A DNA stretch of 64,000 bases from Strobilurus pachycystidiatus (lineage: Eukaryota > Basidiomycota > Agaricomycetes > Agaricales > Physalacriaceae): positions 930,001 through 994,000 of the forward strand of contig JAHLMK010000017.1 of the NCBI GenBank assembly GCA_019915135.1. Reading direction: 5' to 3'. Below, in pieces: positions 12,788 to 23,758 of the stretch. A program made the position numbers and the translations under genes. The stretch's first letter is position 1, and each line of letters begins with the position of its first letter. The notes beneath the pieces were generated by a model. It was given only the letters and a program-made list of their open reading frames with translations, made no database searches and had not been told where the DNA came from.

Positions 12788-13618
12788 TTACCAATCTAAT
12801 AACTCTCGAATGAACTCAGCTGTGTCTCCAGCTTTCATCAACGCCTCTCCAATCAACACGGCCCGGACCCCCTCATCCTTGTACGTCTGTACGTCCTTTG
12901 GATTGGAGATGCCACTCAGGGCACAGAGAATCACGTCCCTTTCCTTCACCATCTCCACGAGCCTACTCGTCGTCCCCATATCGACCTGAAAGTCGTGCAG
13001 GTTGCGGTTATTCACGCCGACCACCTTCGCTCCGAGCCCTAGTGCAACTTGCATTTCCTTCGCGTTGTTGACCTCAACCAGAGGCTCCATCCCGAGAGAG
13101 AGCGCATACTGATACAGCGAAGTCAACTGCTCCTCCGTCAACATCGCGACGATCAGAAGGACGGTATCTGCACCCCAGAGACGCGCTTCCGCGATCTGGT
13201 ATTTGTCGAAGATAAAGTCCTTCCTGAGCACGGCGGGTCTTTGTGGCAGTGAATCTACGGCCTGCCTCGCCAATCGCATATCAAGAAGAGAGCCCTTGAA
13301 CCATGTCGGTTCAGTAAGGACCGAGATTACAGATGCGCCGGCCTGCGCGTATGTCCGGGCTTGTTGCGCGGGATTGATGGTCATAGCTATGGTCCCCTTG
13401 GAAGGGCTTGCACGTTTTATTTCTGCCATGAGGGAGATGGAAGGGGAAGAGCCTGGATTCTGTTTCAACCGGTCCACGAAGGAGATGAGCGGGGGCGCGA
13501 GACCCATTGCGAGATAGATATTCAGTTCGTCAAAGCTCGTCCCGGGCGTGGAAGAGGATAGCTCTACATCTTTTCCCCTCTGCGCGTAGATTTTCTGGAG
13601 GATAGATGGCGTAGCCAT
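12788..13618 (-). CDS. stand-alone indole-3-glycerol-phosphate synthase
   Basis: Cytosolic TIM-barrel enzyme converting CdRP to indole-3-glycerol phosphate in tryptophan synthesis. It is a single intron-free frame of 276 aa. Active-site positions of the family are all present: E66 and K68 in [13 protein letters not shown]133 in LRKDF, E182 in LVEVNN, the GVNNRNL motif at 201-207, and S235 in ALSGIS. The opening [17 protein letters not shown] looks like the internal IGPS domain of trifunctional fungal TrpC. However, it begins directly with an ATG and stops with TAA right after the barrel (RELLDW). No glutamine-amidotransferase or PRA-isomerase domain is present in this window on either side. 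It could be the working enzyme or a domain-only paralogue; intact catalytic residues argue against decay. Confidence 0.9.
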   Translation of the reverse strand: MATPSILQKIYAQRGKDVELSSSTPGTSFDELNIYLAMGLAPPLISFVDRLKQNPGSSPSISLMAEIKRASPSKGTIAMTINPAQQARTYAQAGASVISVLTEPTWFKGSLLDMRLARQAVDSLPQRPAVLRKDFIFDKYQIAEARLWGADTVLLIVAMLTEEQLTSLYQYALSLGMEPLVEVNNAKEMQVALGLGAKVVGVNNRNLHDFQVDMGTTSRLVEMVKERDVILCALSGISNPKDVQTYKDEGVRAVLIGEALMKAGDTAEFIRELLDW

Positions 13619-13713
13619 TGAAGCTGATCGGGATGATGGAGGAAGGAAGAGATGGTCCGGCGATCAAATTGCAAAAACTAGTTTCCGGTTACTAATCTCC
13701 GCTTCAACACAGG

Positions 13714-14463
13714 ATGTCATGGGCTCTAACGCCTTTCTCTCGGGGTTCACTCGCTCGCCCTTCAAAACCTCTTCCACGAGCACTCCAGTGGATCTCTAAG
13801 CGTCCTGTGCGCGCCCGTGTCCCCGCTTTCATATGCATATCCCCGGACCCCAATGAATACAGCGGCGCTCGACGTCCTGTAAGTTAGCTAATTAGGTTCT
13901 ACCTTGCGTTTACACTCATGAACACCCACAGGACTCTTTGATGGCTGAATACAATGTTTGCTTCGGGACAGCAGCTGAAATTCAGGAGAAATTTCCGGAT
14001 ACTAATACGGCTAGTCAAGCCAATTATATGTAGGTTTACAGTCAAAGGCGGTCTCAAATCTCCAAAACTCACTGGCACGCTTATCAGAGTAGCGATAAAT
14101 CGTGGAAGAGGACGAATATCACCAGTCAACGACCGTCGAGCGTCGGCAATCTATCCAAAAAGTACGCGATCCTGTTTCACCCAAGTCGTACACTCATTCT
14201 CGTCAGCCTCACCGTGGATGCGCTTCGTATACGAGCATGACGACCTCTACCCTCACAAAGCCCCTGGCGCTCTAGTTGGCCTGTTGGAGAAATTCACGAA
14301 TTACAATCTAGGCACAGATATCGGAGTCAAGCTTGCGCTCCAGGATATGCAGGATCTACTCGAGGACTTTGGTGAACTTGAGGATCCCGAAGAGGACATT
14401 TCTGACACAGTCGTTCTTCATACACCATCAAAGGCACTTCCTCCAATGAATTACTTATCTTGA
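13714..14463 (+). CDS. uncharacterised protein, possibly mitochondrial
   Basis: Not recognised. ATG 13714 opens a 55-codon exon (MSWALTPFSRGSLARPSKPL) that is Arg/Ser-rich and poor in acidic residues, like a mitochondrial presequence. A clean intron (GTAAGT at about 13879, CACAG at about 13932) leads to DSLMAEYNVCFGTAAEIQEK. Later junctions (about 14039-14135 and 14230-14321) are in phase but unproven. The final exon reads TDIGVKLALQDMQDLLEDFGELEDPEEDISD and ends at TGA 14463. It is divergent from the IGPS gene with only 95 bp between starts, so the two probably share a promoter. Confidence 0.45.
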
Positions 14464-14699
14464 ACCGTTTCGCTGCTGCTTTGACATTGCTACTGTATGT
14501 CATATTCTTCAACAAAACTCGGCCAACCTCGGCGTTGGGTTTCTCGTGCGACTCCCAAGACAAGACGGACGCGCCGACAAATCAAAATAATGTAGGAAGG
14601 TAAAGTATGATTGACACGAGAAAAGACAGGACACCGTATAACCAAGAAAAACCTGTACTGTAGTCCATATGTAGGAAAGTTCGTGAGAGCTTGGAAAGT

Positions 14700-15890
14700 T
14701 CAGCAGATCAAGAGATGTTCTCCACGAATTTCAAAGCCTCGGGCAATATTAGTGGAAAGCGCGGAGGAAGAAAAGACTGAGAAAACACTCACGATAAACG
14801 TGGTCGTGGAAGCAAGCTCGAAATCCGCCTCGAACGCGTTATAGTCTCCGATGACACAAATCGCATCTACACCAGGTCAAACATGAGCACGAAGAGATGA
14901 CAAAGGCGCACCATTAGCTGCCTCGTATATGAGTTCCTGTGAAGCCAGGACAGAACCGTCACTATTGATCCACTGTGTTGTCAAGAAGAAGTTGGTAGGA
15001 TTAACAACCCACTAAAAATGGCATTTTAGTTGACTGGCGTAACACAGACGTTATGTGAGCATGACATACGATGGCACTCTCAATCGCTTCGTCCAACCCG
15101 GTTGCGCCAGTAAATGAGTTCGCTTGCACCGTAGGTAAAGAGCCGGGGTCGGTCTGAGAGACTTCACCAATGTACACGTAGCTGCATGACGATTAGCAGG
15201 ATATACCGCAAAGAAATAGGTCCACATACTTGGATGATCCGAACGATAAGTTATCATCAGTATTGGCGAAGCCGGAGATGGCACCGAGATGTCCATACGT
15301 ATTGTCCAGCTGCTAAAGTCAAGCAGTCATCCAGACAGAAACGATCCAAACTCACAGGTAAGCTAAGATCAGTTTGGGCCGTCACTGTACCAGGAATGTA
15401 CTCGATCTGAACAAAGAGGGGAGCATCGGAGGTGGGGTCGGTCGTGATACGCAGCTCGCCGAAATCGTTCAGCGTGGACGAAGCGTAACCTAGCACAGCG
15501 CCCGAGCCGGCGTTGAGAACCTGTATGTAGCCGGTCTTCGTACTGAAGGGAAAAGTCTCAGATGTCATGCACCTGCGAGATACGTAAGTGACTTACAGCT
15601 TCGGGATTGGGGATGGCACCGTATCTCGACCTGCAAAAGAGTATGAATTCTGGGTCGAGCGTAGGAAGGGTTCCAGTACCTTTGACGTTCTTACGACGAC
15701 GTGGTGCCTTCAAGGGAAGACCTCTTGCCAAACGTTCAGCATTGCTGATCCTTGCGTTGAGGGCGCGAGTGGGCCGAGACACGTCAGGGATGACTGCTCT
15801 CCCCAACAGCGAAGGATCCGGGTTCAATGACTTTCTCGCGACCACCGAAGACACAGCGAGCGCGGCGATAGCCACGAATTTTAGAAGCAT
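14700..15890 (-). CDS. secreted protein of an Agaricomycete-type family (RLARGLP motif)
   Basis: Small secreted protein of unknown function. ATG 15890 opens a signal peptide (MLLKFVAIAALAVSSVVA). Then comes NAERLARGLPLKAPRRRK, a motif recurrent in short secreted proteins of mushroom-forming fungi, with a polybasic site that Kex2 could cut. Exons read in phase: 15680-15890, 15597-15630, from 15542 (TKTGYIQVLNAGSGAVLGYA), then LDNTYGHLGAISGFANTDDN, then VYIGEVSQTDPGSLPTVQAN, then WVVNPTNFFLTTQWINSDGS, then AICVIGDYNAFEADFELAST. The last exon end is uncertain by a few codons. Introns are 45-60 nt. Family membership is from memory of the motif. Confidence 0.72.
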
Positions 15891-16493
15891 GCCGGGTGGA
15901 TGAAAGAGGGTGGGCGGTCTAGAAATCTGACGCTCCGTTTTATATCGACTCCTAGCCGCCATGTCACACAATCGATCAGGAGCGAAATTAATATCCAAAA
16001 CGTGGTTTCTTTGTGCGTATAGGGATGTCCCTGATGCTGGTACCGTCTTGTCAGGTCTTGTCTTATAAAGTCAAGTCAGGAGGTAGTTCAGTTGTTGGAA
16101 GCCCAAGACATGTTTCTTACCTCAAGTGGAAGTTGTCTACGATTGTCAACCTATGCAGGATCACTTAAAAGTTATCCGCTCACACTCCTACTAAAACTCA
16201 AGTCAATCGACCTACAACTGTCAGTTGAATCGAGTTTCCAGGTCAAACTAACTGCGCCACATGCAATGGCGGGATGACTCAACAATTGTTACCTGGGTTA
16301 TCTCGGATGAGAACAAGTGGGTGAGCGAGTAAGTCTGACGGCTTCTGCAGAATTGAACGCCTATTGCGAAGCCTGTCGTAGTCACGACACATAACCATGA
16401 AGATTGACACACCGAAGCAGACGAACAAGAACTTCAGGCCAATGATTCTTCCCACTGTACAAGAGCCCGGACGGTTCTTTCGTTTCAATGACT
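15891..16493. other. promoter and spacer of the secreted-protein gene
   Basis: Holds the TATA box of the secreted-protein gene near its left end. The rest has no supported gene. Confidence 0.45.
15938..15944 (-). promoter_or_regulatory. TATA box of the secreted-protein gene
   Basis: TATAAAA on the minus strand, 48 nt upstream of ATG 15890, at the usual core-promoter position for a strongly expressed fungal secreted-protein gene. Confidence 0.5.
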
Positions 16494-17273
16494 TTATTGA
16501 GCGGTGTTGCGCTGTGGCTTTGCGTTTGGCACTTTAAGTAGCTTTCGATCTATATGCTTGGTACCCCAAGTCTCGGTGATCGTCCTTGTCGCTTCGTGGG
16601 GCGACATCTTCGTTCCATTTATGAGTACGTCCTTTTCAAAAGGCAAATACCAGGGATACGCCTTCCCCTGCACCGTAAGAACCAGCTCCCGTGGTTTTTT
16701 ACCTGGGCCGAGCTGCGTATTACGCATGGGTATTCGGAAGCCCTGATGCTGGCCAGTCCGGTACGTCTGTAGGAAGACGGAACGCTCCACGCCAGATGAT
16801 TTTGGCAGTACGCCCATGGCGAGGACATACTGCGAGCGCATGAAGAGACCAGTGGCGGTCCCAAAGCAACCGGCGATGAACAGCATGGACGCAGCGGAGA
16901 ATCTCTGGTATGTGGAACGCAGGACTTGCCGTTCCTCGTCCTCGTCGTTGTCGGTCGCGTAAGGCCTCTTTTCCGTCGTTCGCTCTGTCCAATGGTTCCA
17001 TACGAGGTCCATGCTCGACGCGCTTTATTCAACGAGTTAGGGTGTTTTCATGACGATGAGACTGACAACACACGTCATTAAAATGTTTAGTCCAACCAGC
17101 CCGTACATCCAGTTGATCCACCAGGGCAATTTGGTTCGCTGATAGAGCAGAGGCGTCGGGTCTGTGCGCGGCAGCAGCACCATCAACTGGTTTTGAGGTG
17201 CCGCGCGGACATTGGTAGTCGCAGCTGGTCTTAGAACATTGAAAACGCGTCTAAATGCCTGCATCTGCCACAA
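16494..17273 (-). CDS. two-TM membrane protein, TMEM223-like, probably mitochondrial
   Basis: Two adjacent frames belong to one gene. Exon 1 (from ATG 17273: MQAFRRVFNVLRPAATTN, Arg-rich and presequence-like) ends in a hydrophobic segment WWINWMYGLVGLNILM. A GTGTGT donor, CTAAC branch point and CGTCGAG acceptor (intron of about 64 nt) join it in phase to MDLVWNHWTERTTEK. The second membrane segment is ASMLFIAGCFGTATGLFM, and a polar C-terminal domain (LVLTVQGKAYPWYLPFEKD) ends in KPQRNTAQ. The protein is about 240 aa. Two helices followed by a soluble domain resemble TMEM223, an inner-membrane protein tied to respiratory-chain biogenesis, but sequence identity is too weak for a firm name. Confidence 0.6.
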
Positions 17274-17960
17274 ATCATGTCATTCATTTTTGCCAAGAGT
17301 AAGACAGTGATCAGACTTGCCAAAGAGATGGAGGAGCGAGGACGAGATGTGCTTGCCGCCGGCAATCACGGTCACCGTTTTTGAGGTCGCGATCGTGTGG
17401 CGTAAGTATAGGTCTTCTCTTCACGTCGAGTTGCATTTTTTTACTGCGCCAAATTGGGACTCGTATATCACAGGAGTCCTTTCGATTTCTTGCGGTCTGC
17501 AGTGTCTTGCGCTCCGGTCCATCTTTCATGGCCATTTACTACGGCTTCCTCTTCTTCGCTATGCTTCTAGCTTTGTTTGTTTCGGTACGGTGACCGACAC
17601 CGAGCTCACAAGTCCCCAGCGTACGGCCGTCCCTCAAGAAGCACAAATAGTAAAGTTACGAGTCCGACGATATATAATACAGTAAATACAAGTGGTTGCC
17701 TTGCTCCACTCCTTTCACGCTGGCTTGTCGATGCCTCTTGGGCCGAAGACGTTCATAAGCTGGCGGCTGCAGTCGAGGGAGAAGTACCAACGATGCATAG
17801 GGGCTGCTTGCAGCCGTCGGACATTTGCATCTTCTGAGGAAGAAGAAAGTGATGGACTAAATGGTGCACAAAACGTTTAACCTTTCCCAGTTTCCTGTTC
17901 TGCGACTCAAGAAGTCTAGAATAGACATTCACGAATCCAAAGCTCGAAAGCTCGATTAAT
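17274..17960. other. spacer with an unproven C-terminal exon
   Basis: A frame at about 17474-17593 (plus) reads ESFRFLAVCSVLRSGPSF and a hydrophobic tail (MAIYYGFLFFAMLLALF) after a good intron acceptor. No in-frame start exon can be found, so no gene is called. The rest is featureless. Confidence 0.3.
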
Positions 17961-18794
17961 CTAGCAGGATGTGAGTGACGATTCGCTAGAACGGGCACGT
18001 TGCTTACTTGCTTTCCCTTTCCCTTTCTCTCCGAACACTTCCTCCACAACCTCCATCACCCTATCCTGATTTACACCGTCAGGCAACGGACTCTTCATGT
18101 CCATCGAGTCCCTTGCACTGTTCCTCAATCTTTCCCTAGCCTGGAATACCCGAAGGACTGTCTCAAGTCCTAGCTTCTCCGACTCGTACAGGTCCAGCAT
18201 CTCATCTCTTTCGCATAACATTGCATACAATGGGGCAAGGATGGCGGGGTCAACACCGTTCTCCCGATAAAGGGTGATGCGCTCGACGAGGTCCATCTCT
18301 AGATCGTCAAGCTCTCGGAGTGCAAGGGCCTTGACCTCCGGAAAAGACCACAGGTGGGCGATCTCGAGGATGGCTAGCCAGTCTTTGAGGGGAGCAGAGT
18401 AGATTGAGTGCTGGCTGTGGACATGATCGTTACCACCAATGCTCGTGGGATGTAAGTGGAAGGCGTACGGATTGTAGAACACCCAGAGGAACTTCTCAAA
18501 ATTCTCAGCGGGGAAAACATCCACCTGGATTGCTTTTTGCAGGCTGCTGCCATCGTGTTCTGTATCCCCGCTGTTACTGAAGTGCCGTTTGAATTTTGGT
18601 GACTCCCGCTCGAAAAAGTGGCGGTGAACTCTGAAGTAGACCTCTTCGACCTTTCGATGCAACATTCGTCAGCGCAGCCTGAAACAATGAGAATCGATCC
18701 AAACACTGACAAGAAAGTAAAGGTCGCCTCCGCTGATGAAGTACCGCTTTGACCGCCTGGTTGGCTGCGAAGTTGTTGCGGAGTTGGCTGACAT
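17961..18794 (-). CDS. BTB/POZ domain protein (GGDLYFL subfamily)
   Basis: BTB-fold protein, probably a protein-interaction or Cullin-3 adaptor-type factor. Exon 1 (18794-18711) reads MSANSATTSQPTRRSKRYFISGGDLYFL. A phase-0 intron leads to VEEVYFRVHRHFFERESPKF, the core BTB strand-helix. FEKFLWVFYNP follows, then the helical WLAILEIAHLWSFPEVKALA block and RITLYRENGVDPAILAPLYA. The same architecture recurs at 58.2 kb and 60.0 kb. The tail after EVVEEVFGEKGKGKA either reads through to 17961 or is spliced at GTAAGC, giving a stop a few codons later. Large BTB families of this type are typical of Agaricomycetes; partners are unknown. Confidence 0.82.
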
Positions 18795-19228
18795 GTCTAC
18801 TAGAAGCAGGGACCAGCAGTCGAATTCGCGATCCTTGAACTATATAGCTGCTGAGGAGTCACCTGGCTGGTGAGAATTTCGAAGCGGAGGCATAGGCTTC
18901 GAACAAGCGCCCGGTCTAAGAGTGTTACGTCTGCGCCCAGATACGTACTTTGCGCTCAATAAGATATGCAACCTATCACTGTTAGGCGTGTAGCATTGAG
19001 GTTGATGAATAGATAGCGAGCTTACAGTGTGTCGGTGGCGTCTTCCCACACCAATTCCCGCCTCGTGTGTCAATCGTGTTTTGATAATTGTGTCGGCATG
19101 ACATGAGAAATTCTCAAGGGTGTAGGTTAGGCGCTACACGTTGTGGACTATGAGTACAAGGACGCACTGGTGTACATAGCATATCGTACAATGGCCATAG
19201 CGCGGTCGACCGTAGATGCAGGATACTG
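18795..19228. other. intergenic spacer
   Basis: 430 bp between the BTB gene start and the PARG gene end. No supported feature. Confidence 0.5.
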
Positions 19229-20263
19229 TCAGGTAAGATCTATCGTCTCTTTTTCCTGAGTTCCACTTGGCGTCTCCTTCGCCTCCATCTCGGCGATACG
19301 GGCATCGAACGCGTTCTGGAACTTGTCGACTGTCCTCTGGTCTATAATCGCGAAAACCACACGACTGAATGAGTCCTTGAACCGCGCTCCGGGTACAGTC
19401 AACAAATCCGCCCAAAGTCGTGCGACCACCTCGACCTTATTCCGAAAGACGCCTGTCCCAAAGCTGCCTAGCACGAGGTTCTTCGCCCGCAAGGTTTCGC
19501 ACATGAAGAGAATACGGCCCATGCGTTCTCTCATCTCCGCCTCAATCTGCGCCTCAAGGGCTAGGAGATCGTCGTCGTTCAAATCGATTTCTGCCACCTC
19601 CAGACGCTTTCCCTTCCCCTTTCCATCGTTGATTCCGTGGTAGTGATCCCTGAGCGTCCCAGCGTTGACAGCAGCACTCGTTACGACGTCGACCTGGATG
19701 GGCTCCAGCCATGCCCCGCCGTCATCACGAAACAGTGATATCCCGGGCGAGTAGACGATGGCGTGCGAATAGAAACCCTCCTTCGGGTCCCTCTTGTGGA
19801 ATCTGTAGAACTCCTGGCCAGTGTCCGTCATGAGACTGGGGTACAGATTCGAGGATCGGGCGATACTCTCCTCTTGAGCACTCGCACCGCTCAGAAATCC
19901 CCCGCCTGGCTTCTTTGCAGATGCAAAGTTTAGCACGACTATTTTCCCTGGATCCGAATGGAGAGTAGCAAAATATCGCGCGCCCTTGAGCGTTGTCATC
20001 TCGAGAATAGAGATCTCGGTACCGACATTGGTAGGTGTGGCAGGAGTACGCTGCCAAGTAGAGAGCAGGGAATTGGGGGCATAGTAGCGCGTAGCACGGC
20101 ATGCACGTTCAGTACAGTCCTTTAGGTCGTGTTTGACGCCATTTAACACGAAGCAGCCGGTGTCGATGGCCTTCAAAGTGTCGTCGGCGATTTCCTTTCG
20201 CGATGAGCGAGCGCCCTCCTTCTTAGGGCTGTCTTTCTTGGCCCAATACGAGGATAGGGACAT
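19229..20263 (-). CDS. microbial-type poly(ADP-ribose) glycohydrolase (macrodomain, TIGR02452-like)
   Basis: Hydrolyses ribose-ribose bonds in poly(ADP-ribose). One intron-free frame of 344 aa. The PARG signature GGG-X6-8-QEE is intact as GGGFLSGASAQEE (residues 120-132), with the second Glu as the catalytic acid. It is preceded by VVLNFASAKKPGG and followed by IARSSNLYPSL, which is diagnostic for the bacterial/fungal PARG branch. Further macrodomain blocks are HAIVYSPGISLFRDD, VVTSAAVNAG and LVLGSFGTGVFRN. Between them a charged linker (KGKGKRLEVAEIDLNDDD) forms an insertion. No targeting signal is obvious. Confidence 0.9.
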   Translation of the reverse strand: MSLSSYWAKKDSPKKEGARSSRKEIADDTLKAIDTGCFVLNGVKHDLKDCTERACRATRYYAPNSLLSTWQRTPATPTNVGTEISILEMTTLKGARYFATLHSDPGKIVVLNFASAKKPGGGFLSGASAQEESIARSSNLYPSLMTDTGQEFYRFHKRDPKEGFYSHAIVYSPGISLFRDDGGAWLEPIQVDVVTSAAVNAGTLRDHYHGINDGKGKGKRLEVAEIDLNDDDLLALEAQIEAEMRERMGRILFMCETLRAKNLVLGSFGTGVFRNKVEVVARLWADLLTVPGARFKDSFSRVVFAIIDQRTVDKFQNAFDARIAEMEAKETPSGTQEKETIDLT

Positions 20264-20641
20264 ACGTGTACGGTTTCTGCAGATGCAGCGGAGAACTCGA
20301 AGTGATGTGGAGGAGGTCGTGGTCGTGGTACAAGCATAAGCTTACTTCGGTCAAGCATCATGATGACCTGTCAAAGCGGTGAGTCAACTGCACATATCGC
20401 CTTTTGGTGGACATTTCTCAAATAAATGGAGACTCAAAAGTGTTTATATGAAGAGTTAGTTTTGAATTAATCACGTCCAACGATGCGTAACTGAGGCCAG
20501 CACTGAGACTTATTTAAATTATAGGTCAACGTTGCGCTACGTAATTGACGCCACGTGGAAGCTGAACACGACACATTCCCTTTTCGGTGGTCACTCCTTC
20601 TTCACTCCCCCTTCCTGCTAATTAGCGCGTCCGCGGTCAAC
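20264..20641. other. divergent promoter region of PARG and GOT1
   Basis: 378 bp between two divergent start codons. AT-rich (TTTAAATTATAGG around 20513). No other feature seen. Confidence 0.5.
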
Positions 20642-21263
20642 ATGTGGCTTTCAGATGGACAAAGTGTGTGTTTGATCTCGATAACGCCCGCGCCATCTTA
20701 CACGATGGATCCACAGAAATTGGCGTGGCCCTCACGACTTTCGGCGGCCTATTCATGCTGCTAGGTGTTATGCTCTTCTTCGACGGCGCCCTGCTAGCTC
20801 TGGGAAACGTGTGTGGCCAACACTTCACTATAGACACTGAATTTGACTCCCATCCAGATCCTCTTCGTTTCTGGTCTCACCCTCATTATCGGCCCTCAGA
20901 AAACATTCTACTTCTTCGCTCGCAAGCAGAAAATACGCGGAACCATCTGTTTCCTGGGCGGCATTATCCTGGTTTTCCTGAAATGGCCATTTGTCGGCAT
21001 GGTGGTTGAGACGTTTGGGTTCCTCAATCTATTCGGGTGCGTTGCCTAATGCTCCCCTTCCTCGCGTCTTCCTCACGTCCATGTAGTGATTTCTTCCCGG
21101 TCATCATCACTTTCATGCGTCAACTCCCCTTCATCGGAACCGCGCTGTCATTACCATACATTAGAAATGTACGCACTCCGCCCATGTGAACGACACCACT
21201 TGTCTCTAACGCATGCAACAGGTCGTGGATCGTATCGCGGGCTCAAGGACCTCTGCTGTATGA
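20642..21263 (+). CDS. GOT1: Golgi transport protein Got1
   Basis: Small tetraspanning Golgi membrane protein acting in ER-Golgi vesicle transport and fusion. The spliced protein is about 138 aa, as in other fungi. Exon 1 MWLSDGQK joins in phase 1 to IGVALTTFGGLFMLLGVMLF. A second intron precedes ILFVSGLTLIIGPQKTFYFF (IGPQKTxxFF is the family signature). ARKQKIRGTICFLGGIILVF and WPFVGMVVETFGFLNLFG follow. Two more introns separate DFFPVIITFMRQLPFIGTAL and the tail VVDRIAGSRTSAV. All four introns are GT-AG and about 50 nt. Complete, with no anomalies. Confidence 0.93.
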
Positions 21264-21358
21264 AGCTCGTCATATCCTAATATACAATGAAACCGATCTT
21301 CTCAAAGCGTGTCTCGTGAAGTTACGTGACCAGAAAAAACACAAGAACAACCTCGCCG

Positions 21359-23343
21359 CTAGGCCTTCTCGACAAACTCCGAACTCGACTTATCCAAATC
21401 CTCCTTTGACGACGACACCACCCTCTCTGCGTCCAAGGGACCAGGATTAGGCTTTTCTTGTATTCTCTCTGTAAGCTCGTCGACGTTACGGAAGCGGAAT
21501 CCATCCTTGCGCGCCTGGTCAATGACAAGTCCACTGAATCACGTTTTCAGTCACGATTCCCGATGAGGACCTGGCATTGTATACTCACCCAGCATAAAGC
21601 ATCATCACCAAGTATCCTGAGAGAGGAACAAGGTAGGAGTGACGCGTGAATGTGGCGTCGGCCAATGCTCCTTGAGCAGGTGGGTACCACGCGCCACCTC
21701 CGACGCCCATTACGATGAGACCAGATCCCCTCTTTGTGTGTTTGCCGAGGTTTTTGGTACCCAAAGTGAAGATACACTGTGGAGCTGTCGTCAGTGCACT
21801 TTGTGCGGCGAAATAGCGAAACGTACTGGATAACAGATGGACTCGAAGAAGAACAAGAAGTACAAGCATACCACCCCAGATACACCGGTCAACTGGGTTA
21901 CCAGGAGACAGAAGAGACTGCAACAAAAGGCCCATATTGTCAGAATCAACGCGGGGTCGACATATCTTAAAATGACTACGCCGACGAAGCTGTTCGAGAG
22001 GATAAGTCTCTCACAATCTACAGGATTACTGGGACATACCGTCCAACCGTGAACGTGATTTGGCAGAAAGAGAACATATTACTCGCTTTAGAGTGTTTGA
22101 TACCAATGCCCTGGTCGACAAGGAAGTTGACGACGAAGGATGCCACACCGACCTGTGCGCCCACGTAGCAAGTCTGCGCCACGAATCCAAATATGCAGCG
22201 ATATTGTTTCCAGAACGGGCCCTGGTCAGCCTGTATTCCAACCTCGTGGATCTCTTCAGAAAGTGCTTCTTCGGTGATTTCGGGTAGATCGCAGAAGCTG
22301 AAGGCGATCGTAAGCGTGTCTTCAAGGGACATTTGGTGTATCATCTTACTAGAACATGATGTTGAGCGCAACGCCTAGACCAGCAACTGCCAGGTAAACC
22401 CTGCAGGAAACAATTCACACTTGTCGACAAACCTCGGCGAGCACGACGAACCATTGTACAGTGTCAAGCGAGTTGGCATTCTTCCCGGTAAAGAACCATC
22501 TCGCAGCGATAAGCGGTCCAGTGAAAGAAGCGACACCCTGGAATCCTTGGCTGAAGTTCAGACGAACAGACGCGTATTTCGGGGTACCCAGCACGGAAAT
22601 ATAGGAGTTGGCGGCGACTTCCAAACAGGCGAGGCCACATCCTGCATTCCAACCAATCAGCATCAACGGCCACAAAATACGAGGCAACAACAGAGACGTT
22701 GTCGACTGACCGATGACGAATGTGCAGCCCACAAAACCGCCATATTTCTGGTACTTTGCGGAGGGCCAAAAGAAGATCGCGCCTGCCGTGCAACATTACA
22801 AACGGTGTATTTTCGGCGAATCCGAATACACGCTCACCGAGACTGTACAGAGTCAAACCCAAGTGAATACCGGCTTTGTAGCCCTTCTTTCTCATCTGAG
22901 TAAGAGGGCCGCGATCAGAACTCGATTTGAACGCGATAAGGAGAGTGAAACACACGAAGATACTGGCAAATGGGGCAAAGACGAGATAAGCTCCGAAGTA
23001 GGCGAGTTGGAGGAGAGTACTCTGCGTCTTGGTAATGCCGAAGACCGTTTGGAAGTGGGCGTTTAGCACGTCAAGGAGCTAGATTATGCGCTGGTTAGAG
23101 GGAGTACAACATTGCGGCGAGAGGGCGACTGACCCCATACGCAAAACCCCCTGCGATGGAACGTTAGTGAATGCAGCTGATTTCGAGTGATGGAGGCCCA
23201 CATGTGAAGAACAGCGACGTGACGAGGCCGAAGGCGAATGCCCATCGACCAGTTGAGAGCTGAGAGCCTAGGAAAATAGGGTCATGATATCCTTTTGAAA
23301 GAAAACAGCGCAGGTACATACCGGTGACTCCTTGAGGTGGCAT
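21359..23343 (-). CDS. MFS transporter, fucose-permease-like (FHS family)
   Basis: Plasma-membrane sugar:H+ symporter of the FucP/FHS branch, with about 12 membrane segments. ATG 23343 sits in a CCACC context. Exon 1 (MPPQGVTG) joins to STGRWAFAFGLVTSLFFTCG. The family core LNAHFQTVFGITKTQSTLLQ follows, then AYFGAYLVFAPFASIF. The signature NFSQGFQGVASFTGPLIAAR with WFFTGKNANSLDTVQW lies near 22600-22430, and a C-half YPCIFTLGTKNLGKHTKRGS near 21770. The hydrophilic tail ends EDLDKSSSEFVEKA. About ten short introns. Family assignment is firm; the substrate is not shown by the sequence. Confidence 0.85.
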
Positions 23344-23758
23344 GGTGGTCCAGGAGGAAGTTGGTCAGAAGGACAGACGCTGGGTTGCCGTCCGAATTGA
23401 AATCCTCCAAAAGCCTTTATACTTCCCCAAAGTCGCATCATCAAATAGGCACAGAGAAGAACTATACGAGGAGATGCTTCTGCGATGGTACGTCCCCCAC
23501 CCCGCGTGATGGGTGGGGTAGCAGCTGACCCGAGACGGGACCACCGGGCCACAACAGAAGGAATGCAGGCCGATACGATTTTGGAAGGTGGTACAATTCA
23601 ACGGGATGCAAGTGGAAGCGCACTAGAAACGGTGAGCAGCGCAAAGCGGCAAAGCCAAACCCTATTTCAAATTCATCTTGGGACGTGAGTAAAACTTCAA
23701 TAACTCGATTAGGAAAGTGAGCACGTGGCCGCGACCCAAGATCGTCAGCTCGACCACC
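23344..23758. other. divergent promoter region
   Basis: 415 bp between the MFS start and the next plus-strand gene. No supported coding or RNA feature. Confidence 0.5.

Noticed and set aside
16720..17001. alternative frame starting MEPLDRANDG in the two-TM gene
   Set aside because: It would need a different intron phase and loses the second membrane helix. The phase-2 splice gives a coherent protein.
17279..17593. small plus-strand gene with a C-terminal membrane segment
   Set aside because: The last exon is attractive, but the in-phase upstream frame meets a TAA with no ATG in between, so no complete model can be supported.
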